Of a stretch of 12,016 bases of DNA, positions 1 to 5,757 are shown piece after piece; positions within the stretch are counted from its first letter, which is position 1, and the number at the start of each line of letters is the position of its first letter. Under the pieces are notes generated by a model. The model saw only the letters and a list, made by a program, of their open reading frames with translations, did no database searches and had not been told where the DNA came from. The position numbers and the translations under genes are program-made. Origin of the DNA: an uncultured Anaerolineaceae bacterium (GTDB taxonomy: Bacteria > Chloroflexota > Anaerolineae > Promineifilales > Promineifilaceae); contig CALBTC010000231.1 in the NCBI GenBank assembly GCA_937967805.1, positions 1 through 12,016 on the forward strand. The letters run 5' to 3'.

Positions 1-2181
1 GTGCATGAGGCCGTCACCTTCATTTTGCAAAACATGCCGGTGCAGCTGCACCTCATCATCACCAGCCGCAGCGAGCCGCCCCTGCCGCTGGCCCTGCTGC
101 GCGCCCAGAACGCCCTCAACTGGATCGGCAGTCGCGACCTGCGCTTCACCCCCGATGAAGCCGCCCAATTTTTGCAGCAAACGATGGGCCTAAAACTCAG
201 CAGCAGCCAGATCAAACAGCTCGACGAGCAAGTGGAAGGCTGGGTCACTGGTCTTCAACTTATCGCCCTCGCCTTGCAAGAATCAGTTTCCTTGCCCGAA
301 GCATTTTCCGGCAGCCAGCGCTATCTGGTCGATTACCTGGCAGACCAGGTGCTCAGCCGCCAGCCGGCCGAGATTCAGGAATTTTTGCTGCAAACGGCCG
401 TTCTCACCCAGTTCAACGCCAGTTTGTGCGAGGCGCTAACGAACCAGCCTTGCCAGCAGCTTTTGGAGCAAATCGAAGCGGCCAACCTCTTTTTGGTGCC
501 GCTGGACGCGGCGCGGCGTTGGTACCGTTACCATCATCTGTTTGGTGACTTTTTAAACGGCCGTCTCCAGCAGCAAAAATCTCCAGCCCAGATTCGCCGG
601 CTGCACCGGCAAGCCGCCTGCTGGTACCATGAAAACGGCCAGTCGCTCGTCGCCGTGGATCATGCGCTGGCCGCTGCCGATTACGATCTGGCCGCCACCC
701 TGATGGAAACGGTGGCCCGCGACGTGCTAATGTTTGGCGAAGGCATCACCCTACGCCAATGGGTTGAGGCGCTGCCCGAGGAGCGGCAAACCGCCCGCCC
801 CCGCCTGACGCTGTTCTACATCTGGTCGCTTATTCGCACCGGCGAATTTAGCCGGGCCAAACGGCTGCTGGAAGCAGTGAGCGAGCAGCTGGACACGCCG
901 CTGCTGTGGGGCGAATGGTCGGCGCTGCGGGCGCGCCTGGCGATGATCACCGGCGACACGGAAATCAACATTCGCTTCTCGGAAAAGGCGTTGGCCAAAC
1001 TGCCGGAAGACCAGCATATGCTGCGCAGCGAAGTAGCTATCAATTTGGGCTTCTCCCATTTGCAGCGGGCCGAGCTGGACGCCGCCCGCGATGCCTTTGC
1101 CGAAGCGGCGCAAAACAGAACCCACGACCCCGGCCTGTGGGCCGTCATGTTTGCCACCTTTTATTGGGGCCAGACTTACGAGCGGCAGGCACAGCTTAAA
1201 GAAGCGTTTGCCATTTACGAACGCGGGCTGGCCACAGCCACCACCAATCATGCGGCTACGCCATCCGCTGCCGTCGGCTTTATGCATTTGGGCCTGGGCA
1301 AGCTGCTTTACGAATGGAACCGGCTGGGGGAAGCAGAAACGCATCTGCGCCACGCCCTGGCCTGCGCCGAGCGCAGTGGCGACCACAAGATGCTCATCTA
1401 CAGCCGGGAGTCACTGGCCCAACTGCTGCTCACCCTGGACGATTGGCCCGCCGCCGAATCGTTGGTCGTCGCTTTGGAGCAGCAGTTGCAATCCCCTACC
1501 ATCTCCAGCTTCCGTGCTGAGCTGGCATTACAGCGCGGCGACATGCGCTTGGTGCGCCAATGGGCCGACGGTCTGGGCATCGCCATCGGCGACGAGGCGG
1601 AAAAGATTCGCGATCTGCCCGGCGCATACCTGCTGCTGGCGAAATTCCATATTGCCAACCGGGATTATGAGGCGGTGCGGCCCGTGCTGGAGGTGCTCGG
1701 CGACTTTGCCGAGGCGCGGCAGAGCAAAAGCTTCTGGCTGCGCGTTTCGCTTTTACAAGCGTTGGTGCAGGCCAAGATGGGGGCGATGGAAACGGCCGTT
1801 CCCACCTTTCAGCAAACGCTCACCCAGGCCGAACCGGGCGGCTACGTGCGCCTCTTCCTCGATGTCGCGGACCCCGCCCTGCAGCGCCTGCTCCATCTAG
1901 CAGCCAACAATCCGGTTACAGAAGCATATGCCCGTATGTTGCTGACCCATTGCGATCCGGAAACCGAGGCACCCGACACTGAAATCCAGCCCCTCAGCCC
2001 GCGCGAGCTGGACGTTCTGCACCATCTGGCCGCCGGCCGCACTAACCGGGAAATCGCTAACGAGATGGTGCTTTCCCTCAATACGATTAAAGCCCACACC
2101 CGGCGGCTCTACGCCAAGCTGGACGTCAACAACCGCACCCAGGCCGTCGCCCGCGCCCGCGATCTGCATTTGTTGGATTAG
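1..2181 (+). CDS. MalT-like LuxR-family transcriptional regulator, 5'-truncated by the window edge
   Basis: This is the C-terminal 726 residues of a large ATP-dependent transcription activator (MalT/LAL-like). Residues 1-230 match the part of the NTPase module after Walker B: ITSRSEPPLPLALLRA (sensor-like Arg), DLRFTPDEAAQFL and EGWVTGLQLIALALQES. The Walker A and B motifs must lie upstream, because family members are usually 850-1000 residues and the GTG at base 1 falls inside the domain. Residues 230-640 are alanine- and leucine-rich helical repeats of TPR type, as in the MalT sensor domain. A LuxR-type helix-turn-helix begins at residue 665 (LSPRELDVLHHLAAGRTNREIA, then LSLNTIKAHTRRLYAKL) and runs nearly to the end, so DNA binding looks intact. 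The inducer cannot be told from sequence. The gene reads toward the PurD-like gene but is separated from it by a 307-bp spacer, so a shared transcript is doubtful. Family assignment is firm; the start is not visible. Confidence 0.93.
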   Translation: MHEAVTFILQNMPVQLHLIITSRSEPPLPLALLRAQNALNWIGSRDLRFTPDEAAQFLQQTMGLKLSSSQIKQLDEQVEGWVTGLQLIALALQESVSLPEAFSGSQRYLVDYLADQVLSRQPAEIQEFLLQTAVLTQFNASLCEALTNQPCQQLLEQIEAANLFLVPLDAARRWYRYHHLFGDFLNGRLQQQKSPAQIRRLHRQAACWYHENGQSLVAVDHALAAADYDLAATLMETVARDVLMFGEGITLRQWVEALPEERQTARPRLTLFYIWSLIRTGEFSRAKRLLEAVSEQLDTPLLWGEWSALRARLAMITGDTEINIRFSEKALAKLPEDQHMLRSEVAINLGFSHLQRAELDAARDAFAEAAQNRTHDPGLWAVMFATFYWGQTYERQAQLKEAFAIYERGLATATTNHAATPSAAVGFMHLGLGKLLYEWNRLGEAETHLRHALACAERSGDHKMLIYSRESLAQLLLTLDDWPAAESLVVALEQQLQSPTISSFRAELALQRGDMRLVRQWADGLGIAIGDEAEKIRDLPGAYLLLAKFHIANRDYEAVRPVLEVLGDFAEARQSKSFWLRVSLLQALVQAKMGAMETAVPTFQQTLTQAEPGGYVRLFLDVADPALQRLLHLAANNPVTEAYARMLLTHCDPETEAPDTEIQPLSPRELDVLHHLAAGRTNREIANEMVLSLNTIKAHTRRLYAKLDVNNRTQAVARARDLHLLD

Positions 2182-2191
2182 CCAGATCAAT

Positions 2192-2266
2192 ATCCGTTAT
2201 CGGTAATCGGTGAACCGTAATCGGTATCACTGTTTACTGATTACCGCATACCGAATAGTGATCACC
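2192..2266. repeat. Word-iterated inverted repeat (CGGTAATC type)
   Basis: The left arm spells related words several times: CGGTAATCGGT at 2201, then CCGTAATCGGTATC at 2215. The right arm carries their complement: GATTACCG at 2239 and ATACCGAAT at 2248. CGGTAATC (2201-2208) and GATTACCG (2239-2246) pair perfectly over 8 bases, and AATCGGTAT (2219-2227) pairs with ATACCGAAT with one mismatch, so alternative folds are possible. It lies 10 bases after the stop codon of the LuxR regulator. There is no T-run, so it is not a standard intrinsic terminator. Confidence 0.6.
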
Positions 2267-2304
2267 ACCCATTTTCACCCGCACATGTACCCGTTTGGGT
2301 GACA

Positions 2305-2354
2305 TAGTTTACCTGGGGTAAACGGTAAACTAAAGCGTCACGGAACAACTCCGT
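2305..2354. promoter_or_regulatory. Operator-like dyads upstream of the PurD-like gene
   Basis: TAGTTTACC (2305-2313) and GGTAAACTA (2324-2332) form a perfect 9-bp inverted repeat with a 10-base spacer. A further GGTAAAC at 2317-2323 makes a tandem pair with the right arm. Just after it, ACGGA (2340-2344) and TCCGT (2350-2354) form a second short dyad with a 5-base spacer. Compact dyads of this kind about 135-185 bases before a start codon are typical binding sites for dimeric regulators. No matching promoter hexamers could be assigned with confidence, and the regulator is unknown. Confidence 0.35.
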
Positions 2355-2398
2355 TCATTTCACCAATTGATTCATTCAACCGCATAGGAGAGTAGTTG

Positions 2399-2472
2399 GT
2401 TAGCGGCTGGTCGCTGGTGGTTAGTGGCTGGTTTCCAACACAATTCACTAGCCGCTAACATCTAGCCACCAA
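2399..2472. repeat. Word-iterated inverted repeat (GTTAGCGGCT type)
   Basis: GTTAGCGGCT (2400-2409) pairs perfectly over 10 bases with AGCCGCTAAC (2451-2460). The left side repeats variants of the word (GGTCGCTGG, GGTTAGTGGCTGG) and the right side repeats the complement (CTAGCCGCTAAC, CTAGCCACC), so several registers of pairing are possible. It ends just before the ribosome binding site of the PurD-like gene and would be part of that gene's leader if transcription starts upstream of it. Its design matches the other junction repeats in the window, but its sequence differs. Confidence 0.6.
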
Positions 2473-2488
2473 TTCAAGGAGCAGAGAG

Positions 2489-3844
2489 ATGCAAAGCAAG
2501 AAGCTGAAAGTGTTCGTTTTGGGTTATGGCGCGCGGGAACATGCCCTGGCCTGGAAGATTGCCCAATCGCCGCGTGTGGGCCGCGTTTTTGTGGCCCCCG
2601 GAAACGCCGGCACGGCCGAAATCGGCCGCAACGTGCCCATCAGCGATGAAGACGTGCCTGGACTGGTCGCCTTCGCCCAACAGAACAAAATCGACCTGAC
2701 CGTGGTGGGCACCAACGATCCGCTGGCGCTGGGCGTGGTGGATGCCTTCCAGGCGGCGGGGCTGGCCATTTTTGGCCCACGACAGGCGGCGGCACGGCTG
2801 GAATATTCCAAAGCGTTTGCCAAAGGATTCATGCAGCGGCACAACATTGCCACGCCGGCCTTTGCCACCTTGCACAGCTACGACGAGGCGCTGGCTTATT
2901 TAGATTCATTGGCAAACGGCCGTGTTGTCGTCAAGATCAGCGGGCTGGGCAAGATGGGGCTGGGCGTAACCGTCTGCGACACGAAAGCACAGGCGCGGGC
3001 GGCACTGCACAGCTACATGGTGGACAAACTGCTGGGTGAGGCAGCGGCGCAAACGGTCATTATCGAAGAGCGGCTGAGCGGACCGGAAATTTCTATGTTT
3101 GCTTTGAGCGATGGGAAGACGGCCGTGCCCCTCTTCCCTGTGCGCGACCACAAGCGCATTTTTGATGGCGACAACGGCCCCAACACCGGCGGCATGGGGG
3201 CTTTTGCTCCCGCGCCAGACCTGCCACCCAACTTTGTGGCGCAGGTGATGGCCAACATCATCCAGCCCACGATTGTCGGCATGGCCGCCGAGGGCAATCC
3301 GTACGTCGGCGTGCTGTTTGCCGGGCTGATGCTCACCGAACACGGCACGCAGGTGCTGGAATTCAACTGCCGCTTTGGCAATCCGGAAACCCTGGTGCTG
3401 ATGGCTCTACTGGAATCCGATCTAGTCGAAGCGATGCTGGCTTGCATCGACGGCACGCTCAGCCCGGCGCACGTGCAAATTCGGGACGGTGCCGCCGCAG
3501 CAGTGATGCTGGCCTCACCCCGCTATCCGGCCGAAACGTTCCCCGTCGGTCTGCCTATCAGCGGCACCCGCCTGGCCCGCGCTCTGCCCGGTGTGAACCT
3601 GTTTCATCACGGCACGGCTTGTGAAAACGGCCGTCTCATCACCTCGCGCGGCCGGGTCATTGCCGTGACGGCGACGGCTCATAGCCTGCCCTGCGCCCTC
3701 AAACGAGCCTATCGTGGCGTAGAGCAAATCCACTTTGCCGGGGCGCAGTATCGTCGAGATATTGGCGGCAGCGTGGTGCAGCGGCAAAAGATGCCCATTT
3801 TAGGCTGGTATGAAAAGAGCGTAGGGGTGGGAATGGCCGTTTAA
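2489..3844 (+). CDS. PurD-like ATP-grasp ligase (phosphoribosylamine-glycine ligase family), divergent
   Basis: PurD joins 5-phosphoribosylamine and glycine with ATP to give glycinamide ribonucleotide, the second step of purine synthesis, in the cytoplasm. The whole fold is recognisable: N-domain REHALAWKIAQSP and FVAPGNAGTAEIGRNV; ATP-grasp core DGDNGPNTGGMGAFAPAP, YVGVLFAGLML and VLEFNCRFGNPET; C-domain RVIAVTA and YRRDIG. Several normally conserved sites differ. GSGGREHA is GYGAREHA (residues 12-19), the glycine-rich loop GLAAGKGV is GLGKMGLGV (152-160), QDHKR is RDHKR (219-223) and FGDPETQ is FGNPETL (296-302). At 451 residues it exceeds the usual 420-430, with an extra tail after YRRDIG. 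The start is set by AAGGAG at 2476-2481, 7 bases before the ATG. It is probably monocistronic, because a terminator follows and no other pur gene is nearby. It could be the genome's only PurD or a paralogue with altered substrate, so no symbol is given. Confidence 0.85.
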   Translation: MQSKKLKVFVLGYGAREHALAWKIAQSPRVGRVFVAPGNAGTAEIGRNVPISDEDVPGLVAFAQQNKIDLTVVGTNDPLALGVVDAFQAAGLAIFGPRQAAARLEYSKAFAKGFMQRHNIATPAFATLHSYDEALAYLDSLANGRVVVKISGLGKMGLGVTVCDTKAQARAALHSYMVDKLLGEAAAQTVIIEERLSGPEISMFALSDGKTAVPLFPVRDHKRIFDGDNGPNTGGMGAFAPAPDLPPNFVAQVMANIIQPTIVGMAAEGNPYVGVLFAGLMLTEHGTQVLEFNCRFGNPETLVLMALLESDLVEAMLACIDGTLSPAHVQIRDGAAAAVMLASPRYPAETFPVGLPISGTRLARALPGVNLFHHGTACENGRLITSRGRVIAVTATAHSLPCALKRAYRGVEQIHFAGAQYRRDIGGSVVQRQKMPILGWYEKSVGVGMAV

Positions 3845-3871
3845 TCCAGTTTTTGCAGTTTTATTAGCCTG

Positions 3872-3915
3872 GCACCCACGCCGTTATCTACAAAAACAGC
3901 GTGGGTGCTTTTGTT
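3872..3915 (+). terminator. Rho-independent terminator of the PurD-like gene
   Basis: GCACCCACGC (3872-3881) and GCGTGGGTGC (3899-3908) form a perfect 10-bp GC-rich stem with a 17-base loop. TTTTGTT follows at once (3909-3915). It begins 27 bases after the stop codon of the PurD-like gene. This is the clearest simple terminator in the window. Confidence 0.88.
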
Positions 3916-4190
3916 ATGTCAAATCTTCTTCTTCAGCTATTGGATTTTTTGGTTGGGAACGGCCGTCTCAAACAAATCTGTAACACTACCCGACGGCAGC
4001 CCAAGATATATCCAGGTACATATAAACGACCTGCATGTATAAACGGCCGTGTATCTTTTCGCCCTAAAATTTAGCCTGCGTTCAGTCTCAGCTTACCACC
4101 CATTTATCCCCCATTTAATCGCAACTCATTTTGGCCCAAATGGTTGCCCAATCGCCTCATTTTCCTCCTGAAATAGACCAGATGCCGAAA

Positions 4191-4223
4191 TGATGTATCC
4201 CGAGCTTGTATCTGGATACATCA
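4191..4223. promoter_or_regulatory. 10-bp perfect dyad (TGATGTATCC)
   Basis: TGATGTATCC (4191-4200) and GGATACATCA (4214-4223) are exact inverted copies with a 13-base spacer. No T-run follows. The site sits about 110 bases before the GlsB-like start. It could be an operator or a leader hairpin. Confidence 0.4.
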
Positions 4224-4267
4224 AAAGCGCCGGCCATTTCTGCTATCGTGTCGGGCAGATTCAAAGC

Positions 4268-4308
4268 GGGGCGATACGCAGGCCTCGGATGCACGAGGTC
4301 ACTGTCCC
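4268..4308 (+). promoter_or_regulatory. Structured leader segment before the GlsB-like gene
   Basis: A layered stem can be drawn: an outer GGG/CCC (4269-4271 with 4306-4308), a middle CAG/CTG (4279-4281 with 4302-4304), and an inner GCCTCG/CGAGGT (4282-4287 with 4294-4299) closing a six-base loop GATGCA. It ends about 13 bases before the ribosome binding site. I do not recognise it as a known riboswitch; it may affect translation of the small membrane protein downstream. Confidence 0.35.
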
Positions 4309-4334
4309 AATAAAGGTTAGTAAGGAGTTAATCA

Positions 4335-4619
4335 ATGACATTAACAGGATTTATCATACTCGTAATTATTGCTGCTATTTGCGGCAGCCTGGGCCAGGCC
4401 ATTGCCGGATATTCTCGCGGAGGCTGCCTGGTTGCGGCCGTCGTTGGCTTTATCGGTGCCGTGTTGGGCATGTGGTTGGGCCAACAGTTGGGCCTGCCGG
4501 AAGTTTTCCCCATCACCATTGACGGCGAAACCTTCCCTGTGCTGTGGTCCATCATCGGCTCCGCCCTCTTTAGCGCCATCTTGGGCCTCTTATCTGGCCG
4601 CCGCAGACGCTCTGCTTAA
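4335..4619 (+). CDS. GlsB/YeaQ/YmgE-family small membrane protein
   Basis: This 94-residue protein is almost entirely hydrophobic. It has three predicted membrane helices, at about residues 4-22, 30-50 and 68-88, rich in glycine and small residues: GSLGQAIAGYSRGGCLVAAVVGFIGAVLGMWLG and SIIGSALFSAILGLLSG. This pattern is that of the transglycosylase-associated/GlsB-YeaQ-YmgE family, whose members are induced by envelope or general stress. Their biochemical role is not settled, and the old 'transglycosylase-associated' name does not imply enzyme activity. The tail RRRRSA is basic, consistent with a cytoplasmic C-terminus. A short insert (residues 50-67, PEVFPITIDGETFPV) lies between helices 2 and 3. 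The ribosome binding site AAGGAG (4322-4327) lies 7 bases before the ATG. The next gene starts 185 bases on in the same direction with no terminator visible between, so they could share a transcript. Confidence 0.82.
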   Translation: MTLTGFIILVIIAAICGSLGQAIAGYSRGGCLVAAVVGFIGAVLGMWLGQQLGLPEVFPITIDGETFPVLWSIIGSALFSAILGLLSGRRRRSA

Positions 4620-4714
4620 TGACCAGGCCACAGAGAGCACCGAGGAAAAAGAGATAGGGACCTCACACTTCTGTCCTTTTGTAGCAAATCAAGAAAAAGC
4701 AAACAAATCTTCTT

Positions 4715-4738
4715 TAAGGAGGTGATGCGATGCTGTAA
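4715..4738 (+). promoter_or_regulatory. Near-perfect Shine-Dalgarno followed by a two-codon open frame (ATG CTG TAA)
   Basis: TAAGGAGGTGAT (4715-4726) is complementary to essentially the whole usual anti-Shine-Dalgarno tail of 16S rRNA. Seven bases after AAGGAGG comes ATG CTG TAA (4730-4738), a Met-Leu-stop frame at ideal spacing. A second ATG at 4725 overlaps the Shine-Dalgarno and opens an 18-codon frame ending at 4781, but its spacing of 2 bases is too short for efficient use. The element lies in the leader of the CHRD gene, whose own AAGGAG is at 4789-4794. It may act as a ribosome loading or stalling site, or it may be a decayed gene start. Confidence 0.5.
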
Positions 4739-4804
4739 ACGTGTAGAAAAATGGAGCAAAATAGCAAAAAGTTCAAAGTAATGTAACGAAGGAGTAAAGT
4801 AAAA

Positions 4805-5563
4805 ATGAAGAGTAAACAAACAATTCTGAAAAAGATCGTGCCGTTCCTGATTCTGGTAATGGCCCTGATTTTCGCCTCAAGCGCGAGCGTGGCTGAAGCC
4901 CGCTCCCGCAATCCGCACCGGGATGGTGCCCATGACCGCCCCGCTGCCCACGATCGTGACCACAATCATGACCGTGATAACCGTGACCATGAAGACCGTG
5001 ACCATGATCATGATGACGAAGGTGACACCGACGATAATGGTGATGGCGATATGGACGACTCAGATGACGAGACCTCGACGCCAACGGCCGTAATCTTTTC
5101 CGCCCATCTAAGCCCCGAGAATGAAACGATAGCGCCGGTGCTTGATGATGCAAGCGAAGATGATCACGACGTTAGCGCCGAAGACGAACTACCCGAGGGC
5201 GTCGCTACGTTCAAGCTGGTCACCCGTGAGGAATATGACGCAGAAACGGACAGCCGCGTAGCAGTACAGAAACTGTATTACCGGCTGCACGTGCGCAACA
5301 TCGATGACGTAACGGCCGCACATATTCACGTTGGCCAGCCCGGCGAAGATGGTGACGTTGTTGCCTTCCTCTTCTCCGGCGATCCGGCAGGTGAATTCAA
5401 CGGCCTGCTGGCCGAAGGTATCATCACCGAGGCTGACCTGATCGGTCCGCTGGCCGGTGACATGGAAGGCCTGGTTGATCTGCTGGAAAGCGGCGGCCTG
5501 TACGTGAACGTACACACCGTTGTCAATCCCGCCGGTGAAATCCGCGGCCAGATCACCCAATAA
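4805..5563 (+). CDS. Secreted CHRD-domain protein with His/Asp-rich N-terminal region
   Basis: The 252-residue protein starts with a signal peptide: basic MKSKQTILKK, a hydrophobic core (residues 11-27), and a likely signal peptidase site after AEA at residue 32. Residues 33-92 are low-complexity: first Arg/His/Asp repeats with eight histidines, then a nearly pure Asp/Glu/Gly stretch. This region is probably disordered and may bind cations. Residues 95-252 form a CHRD domain, first named in chordin. The hallmarks are FSAHLSPENE, AAHIHVGQPGEDGDVV (H173 and H175), LYVNVHT (to T238) and the final PAGEIRGQ. In bacteria these are extracellular proteins of unknown activity. AAGGAG (4789-4794) lies 10 bases before the ATG. 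The charge-rich N-region is the main difference from ordinary CHRD proteins. A hairpin (5572-5596) and a terminator-like structure follow the gene. Confidence 0.88.
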   Translation: MKSKQTILKKIVPFLILVMALIFASSASVAEARSRNPHRDGAHDRPAAHDRDHNHDRDNRDHEDRDHDHDDEGDTDDNGDGDMDDSDDETSTPTAVIFSAHLSPENETIAPVLDDASEDDHDVSAEDELPEGVATFKLVTREEYDAETDSRVAVQKLYYRLHVRNIDDVTAAHIHVGQPGEDGDVVAFLFSGDPAGEFNGLLAEGIITEADLIGPLAGDMEGLVDLLESGGLYVNVHTVVNPAGEIRGQITQ

Positions 5564-5571
5564 AAACCCTG

Positions 5572-5596
5572 GTTCGCCTTTGCTCACCAGGCGAAC
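5572..5596 (+). other. Hairpin after the CHRD gene
   Basis: GTTCGCC (5572-5578) and GGCGAAC (5590-5596) pair perfectly over 7 bases with an 11-base loop. It begins 9 bases after the CHRD stop codon. No T-run follows, so on its own it is a poor intrinsic terminator. It may protect the 3' end, or it may be the first stem of the leader structure that continues to 5680. Confidence 0.5.
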
Positions 5597-5612
5597 GGGA
5601 GTAGCTGAAACC

Positions 5613-5648
5613 ACCTCTTAACTGCGAAAGCAGTGGGGGACAAGAGGT
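5613..5648 (+). promoter_or_regulatory. Candidate antiterminator: nested stem with GAAA tetraloop
   Basis: ACCTCTT (5613-5619) pairs with AAGAGGT (5642-5648). It encloses ACTGC/GCAGT (5621-5625 with 5630-5634) capped by a GAAA tetraloop (5626-5629), then GGGGGAC on the 3' side. The AAGAGGT strand is also the 5' arm of the terminator that follows, so the two structures exclude each other. Mutually exclusive folds of this kind are the hallmark of transcription attenuators. The GNRA-capped stem followed by a G-run recalls riboswitch cores in general, but I cannot assign a class. Confidence 0.5.
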
Positions 5649-5679
5649 CAGGGAATTAAATCCCTGGCCTCTTTGTTTT
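5642..5679 (+). terminator. Rho-independent terminator before the PIG-L gene
   Basis: AAGAGGTCAGGGA (5642-5654) pairs with TCCCTGGCCTCTT (5661-5673) over 13 positions with one T-G wobble and a six-base loop. TTTGTTTT follows from 5672. It lies 79 bases after the CHRD stop and 78 bases before the PIG-L start. It may simply end the CHRD transcript, or it may act as a regulated terminator in the PIG-L leader, because its 5' arm can pair instead with 5613-5619. Confidence 0.82.
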
Positions 5680-5757
5680 CTCCAAATTTCGTTTGTAATC
5701 CCCTCATGGTCACGTTACCATTGAGCTGACTCAAAGCAAGATAGAAAAGGAAAAACG

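Larger units (their letters stand above)
3916..4334. other. Gene-free spacer between the PurD-like terminator and the GlsB-like gene
   Basis: About 420 bases hold no frame with a ribosome binding site and family resemblance. The stretch contains two copies of the ACGGCCGT palindrome (3959-3966 and 4043-4050), the only two of the 26 outside coding sequence. It also contains two related words, ACATATAAACG near 4023 and CATGTATAAACG near 4034, and a hairpin and structured leader described separately. A promoter for the GlsB-like gene must lie here, but no convincing -35/-10 pair was found. Confidence 0.5.

Noticed and set aside
751..1386. A 211-codon minus-strand frame opposite the regulator
   Set aside because: No ribosome binding site and no recognisable domain; the sense frame is a clear TPR region.
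1091..1900. A 269-codon plus-strand frame inside the LuxR regulator gene
   Set aside because: It is a +1-shifted reading of the regulator with Pro/Arg/Ser/Cys-rich composition typical of out-of-frame GC-rich DNA.
4190..4522. A 110-codon frame overlapping the start of the GlsB-like gene
   Set aside because: It lacks a ribosome binding site, and its second half is an out-of-frame reading of the recognised membrane protein.
4629..4660. Purine-rich stretch after the GlsB-like gene as a dispersed repeat
   Set aside because: It recalls degenerate spacer sequences in other genomes, but only one copy is present here and no structure supports it.
5613..5648. Assignment of the leader to the c-di-AMP (ydaO) or c-di-GMP riboswitch class
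   Set aside because: GGGGGAC and the GAAA-capped stem are suggestive, but the remaining conserved segments of either class are not visible.
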